A stretch of DNA of 64,000 nucleotides from Shinella sp. SUS2 (GTDB lineage: Bacteria; Pseudomonadota; Alphaproteobacteria; Rhizobiales; Rhizobiaceae). This document shows, piece after piece, positions 8,130 to 16,441 of the stretch (its first letter is position 1; each line of letters starts with the position of its first letter). The stretch covers positions 124,001-188,000 of the forward strand of contig NZ_KQ410731.1 of NCBI RefSeq assembly GCF_001262505.1, given 5' to 3'. The translations under genes were made by a program, and so were the position numbers. The notes beneath the pieces were generated by a model, which saw nothing but the letters and a program-made list of their open reading frames with translations, did not search any database and was not told the origin of the DNA.

Positions 8130-9077
8130 TCAGATCGGCGTGGAGACGGGCGGTATAGTCGCCGTCTTGTTGAGCTTGCGCTCGCGCCAGATGACGTAGA
8201 GGCCGGAGGCGATGATGATGGCGATGCCGAGCCATTTCACGGCGTCCGGCAGGTGGCCGAACACGAGCCAGCCGAGGATCGTCGCCGAGACGATCTCGAG
8301 ATATTGCAGCGGGGCGAGCGTCGAGGCGGGGGCCGAGCGATAGGCGTAGACGCCGAGCACGCCGGCGATGGTGGCGGCGACGGCGGCGCTGGCGATGTAG
8401 ATTGTGTTCGCCATGTCGGGCACGACCGGCGTCAGCATGGCGATGCCGAGCCTGCCGCCGACGAGGAGGAGCAGTCCGGAGAACAGCGCGCCCCAGAGGC
8501 CTGCATAGAACTGCATGGACCAGGGGTCCTCCTTCTGGGCGACGAGCCGCGTCAGGAGGAAGAACAGCGCGAGCGAGAGGGCCGACACGACGGGCAGCAG
8601 CGCGATGGGGCCGACCTCCTGCAGGCTCGGCTGGATGACCAGCAGCGAGCCGAAGAAGCCGACGCCGCAGGCCGTGTAGCGCCGCCAGCCGATGGTCTCC
8701 TTGAGGAAGATCGAGCCGAGGATGGTCAGGATGATCGGCTCGACGAAGAAGATGGCGATAGCGTCGGCCAGTTCCATGACGGCGAGCGGTGTGACGAAGG
8801 TGATCATGGTGATCGCCATCAGAAGGCCGCGGGCGGCATGCAGGCCCATCTTCCGCCAGGTGACATCAAGAAGCGTGCCGCGCAGGAGGCAGATCGGCCC
8901 CAGAACGGTCATCTGGAAGAGCAGGCGCACGAAGGTGATTTCGGTCGCCGGCACGGCGGTGACCGCCAGTTTCGCGAAAATGTCGATGATCGGCGCGATG
9001 AGAACCGAGAGCACCATGAGGGAGAGCCCGAAGCTGACCTCGTTGCGCAGCGGCGTGATGGTGGCGGATGTGGTCAT
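8130..9077 (-). CDS. EamA-family (DMT) drug/metabolite exporter
   Basis: A 315-residue inner-membrane protein with about ten hydrophobic segments arranged as two EamA halves (first half near LMVLSVLIAPIIDIFAKLA, second near LALFFLLTRLVAQ to WLGIAIIIASGLYVIW). The ATG at 9077 overlaps the stop of the alpha/beta hydrolase (ATGA, 9074-9077), indicating one transcript. Members export amino acids, nucleosides or other small metabolites; the substrate here is unknown. The short basic tail (RERKLNK) suggests a cytoplasmic C-terminus. Confidence 0.88.
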   Translation of the reverse strand: MTTSATITPLRNEVSFGLSLMVLSVLIAPIIDIFAKLAVTAVPATEITFVRLLFQMTVLGPICLLRGTLLDVTWRKMGLHAARGLLMAITMITFVTPLAVMELADAIAIFFVEPIILTILGSIFLKETIGWRRYTACGVGFFGSLLVIQPSLQEVGPIALLPVVSALSLALFFLLTRLVAQKEDPWSMQFYAGLWGALFSGLLLLVGGRLGIAMLTPVVPDMANTIYIASAAVAATIAGVLGVYAYRSAPASTLAPLQYLEIVSATILGWLVFGHLPDAVKWLGIAIIIASGLYVIWRERKLNKTATIPPVSTPI

Positions 9078-10033
9078 GCGTGTTCCCGGGCGCGGGTCCG
9101 TGCGTCCACCACCCGCCGGCACCAGACGGCAAAGGCGTCGACGGCGGGATCGCGGAGCGACCGGCTCTCCTTGAGCGATTCGTGACGCATGCCGCGATAG
9201 ACTGTTGTGGTGACGTCCTCAAGCCGCGATTTTTTCAGTCGCCCGGCAAAGGCGTGCACCGCGCGGCCGAAATCCGTCGCCGGGTCCTCCTCGCCGCCGA
9301 CGAGATGGATCGGCAGGCGCTTCGGCAGGCGCGCAAGCCCTTCCGCCGAGGCATTGGCGAAGGTGACGGCGAAGATGTCGATCCACATCGCGACGTTGAC
9401 GTCGAAGCCGCAGAGCGGGTCGGCGATATAGGCGTCCACCTCGGCGGGGTCGTGCGACAGCCAGTCGAAATCCGTGCGGCGGTTCGCGATGGCGCGGCCC
9501 CAGGCGCCAAAGGTCAGGCGCGGCAGCAGGCCGCTCGGCACATCGGATCCTTTCAGCATGCGTTCTGCCGCCAGCACGACCTGCGCCACGCGTCCGGAAA
9601 ACCCCGGTTCGAGATTGGAGTTCCACACCGCGAGCGCGTCGATATCGCCAGGATGCGCCTGCGCGAAGGCTAGGGCCAGCAGGCCGCCCATCGAATGGCC
9701 GAAGAGCACGACCGGCAGGCCCGGATGCCGCGCCGCCGCATGGTCGCGCACGGCGCGCAGGTCCGCGATCACCCGGTCGATGCCGTCCTTGGGCGCGAAC
9801 TGGCCGCGCGGGGCGTCCGGCGCGGTGGTGAAGCCGTGGCCGCGATGGTCGTGGGCATAGACATGAAACCCTTCCGCTGCCAGGCGTCCGGCAAATTCCG
9901 CGTAGCGTGCGCTGTGCTCGGCGAGGCCGTGGCTTACGAGCAGGATGCCGCGCGCCTCGCCCCGGGCGGCCTCGTGCCGCAGTGCAAGGCTCGCTCCACT
10001 TGGGCTTTGCAGCATCGAAGCCAGCGAAAACAC
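9074..10033 (-). CDS. Alpha/beta hydrolase, monoacylglycerol-lipase / S33-like
   Basis: A 319-residue serine hydrolase. The nucleophile elbow is GHSMGG in VVLFGHSMGGLLAL, and the oxyanion region is VSHGLAEHSARY with the conserved HDHRGHG block. The likely catalytic Asp is in LVGGEEDPAT and the His in YRGMRHE. I place the start at a GTG (10033) because GGGAGGA lies 7 bases before it; an upstream TTG (10063) has no ribosome-binding site. Family members cleave monoacylglycerols or lysophospholipids. It is the first gene of a two-gene unit with the EamA exporter, coupled by a 4-bp overlap. Confidence 0.85.
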   Translation of the reverse strand: MFSLASMLQSPSGASLALRHEAARGEARGILLVSHGLAEHSARYAEFAGRLAAEGFHVYAHDHRGHGFTTAPDAPRGQFAPKDGIDRVIADLRAVRDHAAARHPGLPVVLFGHSMGGLLALAFAQAHPGDIDALAVWNSNLEPGFSGRVAQVVLAAERMLKGSDVPSGLLPRLTFGAWGRAIANRRTDFDWLSHDPAEVDAYIADPLCGFDVNVAMWIDIFAVTFANASAEGLARLPKRLPIHLVGGEEDPATDFGRAVHAFAGRLKKSRLEDVTTTVYRGMRHESLKESRSLRDPAVDAFAVWCRRVVDARTRAREHA

Positions 10034-10146
10034 CGGTCTGTCCTCCCGTTTCGGCAAGGTCAACGCGATTTGCCGATGAAAGACAACGGGATACGGCGTG
10101 TATTTTTACGCTTTCTCCCGCATGTCGTGATTTTTCCGATTTATGG

Positions 10147-10176
10147 TTGCATTTTATGGATTTTTGGTTGTATATG
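10147..10176 (+). promoter_or_regulatory. Candidate sigma-70-type promoter for the RNase T2-like gene
   Basis: TTGCAT at 10147-10152, an 18-bp AT-rich spacer, and TATATG at 10171-10176, in a strikingly AT-rich strip (10090-10195) of an otherwise GC-rich window. It sits 32 bp before the start codon at 10208. Confidence 0.45.
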
Positions 10177-10207
10177 ATCTTGTTTTGTTCTTGTTCGGGA
10201 GCCGGTC

Positions 10208-10954
10208 ATGATGACCAATGCCGCACTGACTTTCAAAGCCGCCCTTTCCCTCCTTGCTGCGTGCCTCCTTTTCCTCGCAAGTCCCGCGGCCGCCCAGACC
10301 GTACCGGCGAGTAGAGAGGGCCGCGAGGTGCTGTCCGTCAGCTGGCAGAAAGGCTACTGCGCCGCCCGGCCGAGGAGCCGCGGCTGTGCGGATTTCTCCG
10401 CGAATGCGCCGGCGGCCCGGCAGTTCTCGCTGCTCAGCCGGTTCCAGGTGCGCAAGAGCTATTGCGGCATCGAGGCGGCGCTCAAGCAAAAGGCCCGCAA
10501 GGGCAAGTGGACGGAGTTGCCGGATATCGTGCTCGCTTCCGTCACGAAGGAGCGCCTGATGGCGGCCATGCCCGCCGCGCGCCTCGGCCTCGACCGCCAG
10601 CAATGGCTGCGCAGCGGCAGCTGCGTCGCGGTGTCCCCGGAGATCTACTACAGCCGCTCGCTCGACCTGCTCGATACGCTCAACGCCTCGCCGGTGCGCG
10701 CGCTCTTTTCGCAAAAGGCGGGGGCGGCGGTCACCCTTGCCGAAGTGCGGGCCGCCTTCGACGCCGCCTTCGGCAAGGGGGCCGGCGAGCGCGTGCGGCT
10801 CAGCTGCCGCAAGACGGAGGGCGGCTCCGTCGTGACCGGCCTCACCATTGGCCTTGCCGGCGATGGTCCGACGCTGGCCGAGCGCATCGCCGCCGCCGTC
10901 CCGACGAAGTCGCGGTGCACCGAGGGTGTGACGGGCCCGGGGCAGGCGGGGTAG
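10208..10954 (+). CDS. Secreted RNase T2-fold protein lacking both catalytic motifs
   Basis: A 248-residue protein with a signal peptide (hydrophobic core 10-26, cleavage near SPAAAQ). The remainder follows the bacterial RNase T2 plan: VSWQKGYC (44-51, first strand), LPDIVLASVTKERLMAAMPA (104-123), SPEIYYSRSLDLLDTL (143-158), VTLAEVRAAFDAAFG (175-189) and RVRLSC (195-200). Six cysteines remain in the mature part. However, the place of catalytic segment CAS I (HGLWP) reads FSLLS (73-77), and that of CAS II (HEWxKHG) reads RQQWLRSG (130-137). Both catalytic histidines are therefore absent, and it is most likely not a ribonuclease. GGGAG precedes the start. It stands alone between an AT-rich promoter region and ettA. 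Family assignment is by pattern; function is unknown. Confidence 0.7.
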   Translation: MMTNAALTFKAALSLLAACLLFLASPAAAQTVPASREGREVLSVSWQKGYCAARPRSRGCADFSANAPAARQFSLLSRFQVRKSYCGIEAALKQKARKGKWTELPDIVLASVTKERLMAAMPAARLGLDRQQWLRSGSCVAVSPEIYYSRSLDLLDTLNASPVRALFSQKAGAAVTLAEVRAAFDAAFGKGAGERVRLSCRKTEGGSVVTGLTIGLAGDGPTLAERIAAAVPTKSRCTEGVTGPGQAG

Positions 10955-11157
10955 GGCAGCGCGAGCGGGCGGGGTGTCCTTCAGCCCGGACTGGCGAGAT
11001 ACCGGTCGGATTTGGGCACCGTGTCGCTTGCCGACGGTATCAACAGGATGCGGGGCGGGGTTTTCGCCGTGGGACGCAGCGCGGCTTTCTTACATTGCCG
11101 CGGGCGGAGAATTCGCCTACATAGCGGGCAAATTTGTCCGATCCGGAGCGCGTTTGC

Positions 11158-12807
11158 ATGGCACGTCAATTCATCTACCACATGTCGGGGCTCAACAAGG
11201 CCTACGGCGCCAAGAAAATTCTCGAAAACGTCAACCTGTCTTTCTATCCCGATGCCAAGATCGGCATCCTCGGCCCGAACGGCGCGGGTAAGTCGACGGT
11301 GCTGCGCATCATTGCCGGCCAGGACAAGGAATATACCGGGGAAGCCTGGCTCGCCGACGGTGCGACCGTCGGTTACCTGGAGCAGGAACCGCATCTCGAC
11401 CCGACCAAGACCGCCTTCGAGAACGTCATGGTCGGCGTTGCCGACAAGACCGCCATCATCGACCGCTACAACGAGCTGATGATGAACTATTCCGACGAGA
11501 CGGCGGACGAGGGCGCCAAGCTCCAGGATATCATCGACAGCCAGAACCTCTGGGACCTGGAACAGCAGGTCGAGATGGCGATGGAAGCGCTGCGCTGCCC
11601 GGCGAAGGATTCTGACGTCACGCTGCTGTCGGGTGGTGAACGCCGCCGCATCGCGCTCTGCCGCCTGCTGCTGTCGCAGCCCGACCTGCTGTTGCTCGAC
11701 GAACCGACCAACCATCTCGATGCCGAAACCATCGCCTGGCTGGAAAAGCACCTGCGCGACTATCCGGGCGCCGTGATGATGATCACCCACGATCGCTACT
11801 TCCTCGACAATGTGACGGGCTGGATCCTCGAACTCGACCGCGGCCGCGGCATTCCCTACGAAGGCAACTACTCTGCCTATCTCCAGGCCAAGGCCAAGCG
11901 CATGAAGCAGGAGAGCCGCGAGGAAGCCGGCCGCCAGAAGGCGCTGTCGCGTGAACAGGAGTGGATCGCCTCCAGCCCGAAGGCGCGCCAGGCGAAGTCC
12001 AAGGCCCGTATCAAGGCCTACGAACAGCTGGTCGATGCGGCAGAAAACATCCGGCCCGGCGACGCCCAGATCATCATCCCGGTCTCCGAGCGTCTCGGCA
12101 ACGTGGTCATCGAGCTGGAAGGCATCAAGAAGGGCTTTGACGGTCGCACGCTGATCAACGACCTGTCGATCAAGCTGCCGCCGGGCGGCATCGTCGGCAT
12201 TATCGGCCCGAACGGCGCCGGCAAATCGACGCTGTTCAAGATGATCACCGGCCAGGAAACGCCCGATAGCGGCTCGATCCGTATCGGCGACACCGTGCAC
12301 CTCGGCTATGTCGACCAGAGCCGCGACGCGCTCGACGGCAACAAGACCGTCTGGGAGGAAATCTCGGGTGGCGCCGAAGTCGTCAAGCTCGGCAAGTTCG
12401 AGATGAATTCGCGCGCCTATTGCGGGGCCTTCAATTTCAAGGGTGGCGACCAGCAGCAGAAGGTCGGCAATCTTTCGGGCGGCCAGCGCAACCGCGTGCA
12501 CCTTGCCAAGATGCTGAAGGCCGGCGGCAACGTGCTGCTGCTCGACGAACCGACCAACGACCTCGACACGGAAACGCTCGGTGCGCTTGAAAGCGCGCTT
12601 GAGAGCTTTGCCGGTTGCGCGATCATCATCAGCCACGATCGCATGTTCCTCGACCGCCTCGCGACGCACATCCTGGCGTTCGAGGGCGACGGTCATGTCG
12701 AATGGTTCGAAGGCAACTTCGAGGACTACGAAGAGGACAAGGTTCGCCGTCTCGGCCCCGATGCCCTCAACCCCGGCAGCCAGGCCTACAAGCGCCTGAC
12801 GCGCTGA
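11158..12807 (+). CDS. ettA: ABC-F translation factor EttA (energy-dependent translational throttle)
   Basis: A 549-residue cytoplasmic ABC-F ATPase that binds the ribosomal E site and gates elongation according to ATP/ADP. It has two ABC domains without membrane segments: Walker A GPNGAGKS at 39-46 and again in the second half, signatures LSGGERRR and LSGGQRNR, and Walker B LLLLDEPTNHLD and LLLDEPTNDLD. A charged arm/linker region (AKRMKQESREEAGRQKALSRE) lies between the domains. Length matches EttA (about 555). The start at 11158 gives the conserved MARQFIYHM; GGAG is upstream. A strong terminator follows. Confidence 0.95.
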   Translation: MARQFIYHMSGLNKAYGAKKILENVNLSFYPDAKIGILGPNGAGKSTVLRIIAGQDKEYTGEAWLADGATVGYLEQEPHLDPTKTAFENVMVGVADKTAIIDRYNELMMNYSDETADEGAKLQDIIDSQNLWDLEQQVEMAMEALRCPAKDSDVTLLSGGERRRIALCRLLLSQPDLLLLDEPTNHLDAETIAWLEKHLRDYPGAVMMITHDRYFLDNVTGWILELDRGRGIPYEGNYSAYLQAKAKRMKQESREEAGRQKALSREQEWIASSPKARQAKSKARIKAYEQLVDAAENIRPGDAQIIIPVSERLGNVVIELEGIKKGFDGRTLINDLSIKLPPGGIVGIIGPNGAGKSTLFKMITGQETPDSGSIRIGDTVHLGYVDQSRDALDGNKTVWEEISGGAEVVKLGKFEMNSRAYCGAFNFKGGDQQQKVGNLSGGQRNRVHLAKMLKAGGNVLLLDEPTNDLDTETLGALESALESFAGCAIIISHDRMFLDRLATHILAFEGDGHVEWFEGNFEDYEEDKVRRLGPDALNPGSQAYKRLTR

Positions 12808-12833
12808 GGCACGGTGCCATCACGCCCCTTGAG

Positions 12834-12860
12834 AAACCCCGGCTTGCCGGGGTTTTTCTT
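12834..12860 (+). terminator. Intrinsic terminator of ettA
   Basis: AAACCCCGGC (12834-12843), TT loop, GCCGGGGTTT (12846-12855), followed by a T-rich run to 12860. Confidence 0.9.
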
Positions 12861-12920
12861 TTGGCGTGTTGATGGGAAGATCGGCGACACGGATTTGCCC
12901 TTGCGCGACGCGGGTTAATC

Positions 12921-12940
12921 ACATAAACATATCTTTATGT
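12921..12940 (+). promoter_or_regulatory. 20-bp palindromic operator before the ArsR-methyltransferase gene
   Basis: Perfect 7-bp arms ACATAAA (12921-12927) and TTTATGT (12934-12940) around a 6-bp centre (CATATC), 16 bp before the ATG at 12957. AT-rich symmetric sites of this size are typical for dimeric ArsR-family repressors, so autoregulation (and with it control of metF) is likely. It resembles, from memory, the sites described for the S-adenosylhomocysteine-responsive regulator SahR; I cannot check this. Confidence 0.65.
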
Positions 12941-12956
12941 CTTGATTGGATAGGCC

Positions 12957-13964
12957 ATGGGCGACATGCAGAAACTCGGACTGGACGACATCGTGGAGAT
13001 CCTGAAGGCGGCGGGTGAACCGACGCGCCTTCGCCTTCTCGCGCTGCTGTCGCACGGCGATCTGACCGTGACCGACCTGACCGACATCCTCGGCCAGTCC
13101 CAGCCGCGCATCTCGCGCCACCTGAAGCTGCTCGCCGAGGCTGCGCTCGTCGACCGCTACCAGGAGGGTGCCTGGGCCTTCTTCCGGCTGAGCCAGGGGG
13201 GACCTGCCGTCACGCTCGCCCGTCAGCTCCTCGAGAGCGCCGACCCGGCAGACGCGGTATTCGCCCGCGACGACGAGCGGCTGCGCGTGCTGAAGAAGAT
13301 CCGCGCCGACAAGGCGCAGGCCTATTTCAGCCGAAACGCGGCCGAGTGGGACGCGGTGCGCCGGCTGCATGTCAGCGAGGCGGAGGTGGAGGCGAGGCTG
13401 GCCCAGATGATCGGCACGGAGCCGGTGGACGGTTTCCTCGATCTCGGCACGGGCACGGGGCGCATCCTTCAGCTCTTCGAGGGGCTCTACAAGCGCGGCG
13501 TCGGCGTCGATGCCAGCCGCGACATGCTCGCGGTGGCGCGCGCCAATCTCGACCGCGCCGGCATCACCAAGGCCTCGATCCGCCATGGCGACATCTTCAA
13601 CCTGCCGCTGGAGCGTGACGAGTTCGACGTCGTGACGATCCACCAGGTGCTGCACTTTCTCGACGAGCCGGACGCGGCGGTGGCCGAGGCCGCCCGCATG
13701 CTCGCGCCCGGCGGGCGCCTCGCCATCATAGACCTTGCCCCGCACGCGCTCGAACATCTGCGCGACGAACATGCCCATATCCGCCTCGGCTTCTCGCACC
13801 AGACGCTCGCCGAGTGGCTGGAGAAGGCGGGGCTTGTCGTCGAGGAGGTCGTCGACCTCAAGCCTGCGCATTCGGCCGCCGATGCGCTGACCGTCACCAT
13901 CTGGCTTGCCCGCGACCAGCGTGAACGGGCCGCCGACACCATTGCCATCCGCAGGAGGAGTTGA
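12957..13964 (+). CDS. ArsR-family regulator fused to a SAM-dependent methyltransferase domain
   Basis: A 335-residue two-domain protein. Residues 10-85 form an ArsR winged helix (ILKAAGEPTRLRLLALL, recognition helix around SQPRISRHLKLLAEA). The metal-binding Cys motif of classical ArsR/SmtB proteins is absent, so the effector is probably not a metal. Residues about 120-320 are a class I methyltransferase fold with motif I LDLGTGTGR (161-169), an acidic residue after strand 2 (GVGVDAS) and LAPGGRLAIIDL. It lies directly upstream of metF (stop 13964, metF ATG 13966), and a palindrome precedes it. The arrangement fits a SahR-like regulator of the methionine/SAM cycle in which the methyltransferase domain senses SAM or SAH. 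That role is inference; whether the domain is catalytic is unknown. Confidence 0.88.
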   Translation: MGDMQKLGLDDIVEILKAAGEPTRLRLLALLSHGDLTVTDLTDILGQSQPRISRHLKLLAEAALVDRYQEGAWAFFRLSQGGPAVTLARQLLESADPADAVFARDDERLRVLKKIRADKAQAYFSRNAAEWDAVRRLHVSEAEVEARLAQMIGTEPVDGFLDLGTGTGRILQLFEGLYKRGVGVDASRDMLAVARANLDRAGITKASIRHGDIFNLPLERDEFDVVTIHQVLHFLDEPDAAVAEAARMLAPGGRLAIIDLAPHALEHLRDEHAHIRLGFSHQTLAEWLEKAGLVVEEVVDLKPAHSAADALTVTIWLARDQRERAADTIAIRRRS

Positions 13965-13965
13965 C

Positions 13966-14868
13966 ATGAACAAGGCGACCGCACGCCCAGCCCGCAAGGA
14001 CATCCGCCTGTCGTTCGAGTTCTTCCCGCCGAAGTCGGCGGAAGCCGAAGGCCAGCTCTGGGAGACGGCCGCCGCGCTTTCGGCCTATGATCCGGGGTTC
14101 ATGTCGGTGACCTACGGCGCCGGCGGTTCCACCAAGGCGCCGACGCTCGCCACCGTTCGCCAGCTTCTTGCGATGGGCCTGCCTGCCGCCTCGCACCTGA
14201 CCTGCGTCGGAGCGACGAAGGAGGAGGTGCATGCCGTCGTCGCCGAATTCCAGGCGGTCGGCGTCAAGCACTTCGTGGCGCTGCGGGGCGACCCGCCGGG
14301 CGGCGTCGGCACGGCCTACCAGCCGTATCCGGGTGGTTATGCCAATGCGGCGGAGCTGACCGCCGGTCTGCGAGGCCTTGCCGATTTCGAGATCTCGGTG
14401 TCCGCCTATCCGGAGAAGCATCCGCAGAGCCCCGATGTCGCCGCCGACATCGACATGCTCAAGCGCAAGGTGGACGCCGGCGCGACACGTGCGCTCACGC
14501 AGTTCTTCTTCGAGAACGACGATTTCGAGCGTTACCTGGAGCGCGTGCGCAAGGCTGGCATCTCGATCCCGGTCGTGCCGGGCATCCTGCCGGTGCACAA
14601 TCTGTCGCAGGTGCAGAAGTTCGCCGGCCTGTGCGGAGCCTCCGTGCCGGATTGGCTGGCCGACCGGCTGGCACCCGTCGACGACCGTCCGCAGGAGCGC
14701 GCCGCGGTGGCGATCGACCTTGCCGCCCGGCAGGTGGAGGATCTCATCGCCCGCGGCATTGGCGAGTTCCACTTCTACACGATGAACCGCGCCACACTGG
14801 TCTCGGCCGTGTGCGACCGCGTCGGCTTTGCCCGCAGCGAGCGGCAGCCGGCAGGTGCGGCGGCCTGA
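13966..14868 (+). CDS. metF: Methylenetetrahydrofolate reductase
   Basis: A 300-residue FAD-dependent TIM barrel that reduces 5,10-methylene-THF to 5-methyl-THF, the methyl donor for methionine synthesis. Family marks are LSFEFFPPKSAEAE at the N-terminus, FMSVTYGAGGST, HLTCVGATKEE, FVALRGDPP, TRALTQFFFENDDF and VPGILPVHN. The ATG at 13966 has AGGAGGAG just before it, one base after the stop of the regulator gene, so the two are co-transcribed. Length matches bacterial MetF. A terminator follows at 14900-14936. Confidence 0.96.
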   Translation: MNKATARPARKDIRLSFEFFPPKSAEAEGQLWETAAALSAYDPGFMSVTYGAGGSTKAPTLATVRQLLAMGLPAASHLTCVGATKEEVHAVVAEFQAVGVKHFVALRGDPPGGVGTAYQPYPGGYANAAELTAGLRGLADFEISVSAYPEKHPQSPDVAADIDMLKRKVDAGATRALTQFFFENDDFERYLERVRKAGISIPVVPGILPVHNLSQVQKFAGLCGASVPDWLADRLAPVDDRPQERAAVAIDLAARQVEDLIARGIGEFHFYTMNRATLVSAVCDRVGFARSERQPAGAAA

Positions 14869-14899
14869 GCGCCGCTGCCAGACCGCAGCCCCCAAACGA

Positions 14900-14936
14900 A
14901 AATGCATGGCGCCGTCTCCGGAGCCATGCATTTTTC
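14900..14936 (+). terminator. Intrinsic terminator of metF
   Basis: AAATGCATGGC (14900-14910) pairs with GCCATGCATTT (14922-14932) across an 11-nt loop and is followed by TTTTCT. Confidence 0.88.
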
Positions 14937-15006
14937 TAGAATTCGTTTCGGCAGGGTGTTTTTTGAGTTTTTGGTCCCTAGCCTCCCGGACTGCGCTTTG
15001 ATCGCC

Positions 15007-15084
15007 TCAGATGAAGATCATCGTTGCGATGAAGAGGAACGCTGCACTGATCATCAGAACATTCAAGGAATGTGTGAGTCCCAT
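15007..15084 (-). CDS. 25-residue hydrophobic membrane peptide
   Basis: Short gene from ATG 15084 to TGA 15007. The peptide begins MGLTHSLNVL and ends with a continuous hydrophobic stretch AAFLFIATMIFI, enough for one transmembrane helix. The support is the ribosome-binding site: AAGGAGGT lies just before the ATG at short spacing, one of the strongest in the window. The same frame stays open upstream to 15327, but no other start has such a site. A 7-bp hairpin (15165-15182) lies in the likely leader, and the region up to the EamA gene (277 bp) holds no other gene. No family recognised; function unknown. Confidence 0.65.
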   Translation of the reverse strand: MGLTHSLNVLMISAAFLFIATMIFI

Positions 15085-15164
15085 GGCTACCTCCTTGCGT
15101 TTGCAGATCGATATTACGACTGAAAAAAGCGTGTTGGAAAGACGTTTTGTTGCTGCGCTGCAAC

Positions 15165-15182
15165 ATCCGGCTGCCGCCGGAT
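15165..15182 (-). promoter_or_regulatory. Leader hairpin upstream of the small membrane peptide
   Basis: Perfect arms ATCCGGC (15165-15171) and GCCGGAT (15176-15182) with a 4-nt loop. Just beside it, GTTGCTGCGCTGCAAC is another near-palindrome. Both would lie in the 5' leader of the gene at 15007-15084, or belong to a small RNA read on the minus strand. The flank at 15183-15260 is AT-rich and could hold the promoter. Confidence 0.4.
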
Positions 15183-15361
15183 ACTTATTCACAGTGTTAA
15201 CCTTCTGAATTTCCTCCTCTATTGGGAGCGCCACAAAAAATTCACAATCCCTACCAGATGACGAATGCCGGCATTGTGCATTTACCAATATGGCGCACGT
15301 CGGACGGGCAATCCGGCGGATTGCCATGAAACGGCCGGGAAGACGCTTTGTTCCCGACCCT

Positions 15362-16288
15362 TCAGGCGCTGCGCAAGCGGGCGAAAACGCGCCCGTCGAG
15401 CACCACGAGGCCGAAGAGGACGAGCGCCATGCCGAGCATGCCGAGCGGCGTCAGTGTTTCACCGAGGAAGAGCATGCCGGCGAGGATGGCGCTCGGCGGC
15501 ACGAGCAGCGTGACGAGCGAGGTGTTGGTGGCACCGGCTGCCGCCATGATTCGGAAGAACAGGATGTAGCCGTAGGCCGTCGAGATGAGCGCCAGTGCCA
15601 GCACGGCGAGGATGGCCGAGAGCGGGGGCAGGGTGAGCTGCCAGGGCGTGTCGAGGGCGAAGGAAACGGGCAGCATCAGCAGCGTCGATGCGGTGAGCTG
15701 GCCGGCGGCGATGACCGGCGGAGAAGTGCCGCGGAAGCGTTTGCCATAGGTCGCGGCGAAACCGTATGAGACGGCGGCGAGCACCGGCAGGATGACCGCC
15801 CAGAGCGGCGGGCCGCTGTCGCCGGTGAAGGGGGCAAGCGCCCGCGGGCCGATCAGCACGGCGGTTCCGACGAGCCCGATCAGGCAGCCGGCGATCTTTT
15901 CCGAGGAGAGCTTCTCGTCCAGCGTGAACTGGTTGGCGATGAGCACGGTGAAGATCGGCGTCGTCGCGTTGAGAATGGAGGCGAGTCCCGCGCCGATCTG
16001 CGTCTGACCGAGGAAGATCAGCATGTGCGGCACGGCGTTGTTGATGAGGCCGAGCAGCAGGAACTCGCGCCAGCGGGCCCGAAGCGTGGCATAGACGTCG
16101 AAGCGGCCGGCAATGTAGATGTGCAGCGCGAGGGCGGCGATGCCGACGCGCAGCAGCACGAGCGTTGCCGGCGGCACATGGACGACGGCGACGCGGGCGA
16201 AGAAGAACGAGCCGCCCCAGATCATGCCGAGGAGCGCGAGCAGGCCCCAGGTCTGTGCGCTCATGCGCGTTGCTGCCTGCTGTTCCAT
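15362..16288 (-). CDS. EamA-family (DMT) transporter
   Basis: A 308-residue inner-membrane protein with two EamA repeats: first GLLALLGMIWGGSFFFARVAV, conserved LVLLRVGIAALAL; second half around SYGFAATYGKR to PLGMLGMALVLFGLVVLDGR. About ten transmembrane segments. GGGAGAA precedes the ATG at 16288. It is distinct from the EamA gene at 8130-9077. The substrate is unknown. It appears monocistronic; the small membrane peptide gene lies 277 bp downstream on the same strand. Confidence 0.88.
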   Translation of the reverse strand: MEQQAATRMSAQTWGLLALLGMIWGGSFFFARVAVVHVPPATLVLLRVGIAALALHIYIAGRFDVYATLRARWREFLLLGLINNAVPHMLIFLGQTQIGAGLASILNATTPIFTVLIANQFTLDEKLSSEKIAGCLIGLVGTAVLIGPRALAPFTGDSGPPLWAVILPVLAAVSYGFAATYGKRFRGTSPPVIAAGQLTASTLLMLPVSFALDTPWQLTLPPLSAILAVLALALISTAYGYILFFRIMAAAGATNTSLVTLLVPPSAILAGMLFLGETLTPLGMLGMALVLFGLVVLDGRVFARLRSA

Positions 16289-16441
16289 TGCACGTTCTCC
16301 CGGGCATCCTGCCGTCCGCTGGTGTAGCGCGAAAACGGCGAGGCAAAAAGGCAGAGCGGCAGCCCGGTTCCGACCGGGGCTGCCGCTCTTGGTCTCTTCG
16401 TGCCTATAGCACCGCGTTTATGCGGCGCCACCCGATTTCCG

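Noticed and set aside
10981..12696. Minus-strand open frame of 571 codons opposite ettA
   Set aside because: ettA has all ABC-F motifs in the plus frame; the antisense frame has none.
15085..15327. Longer version (106 codons) of the small membrane peptide
   Set aside because: The upstream codons give no recognisable domain, contain leader hairpins, and lack a ribosome-binding site comparable to AAGGAGGT at the short start.
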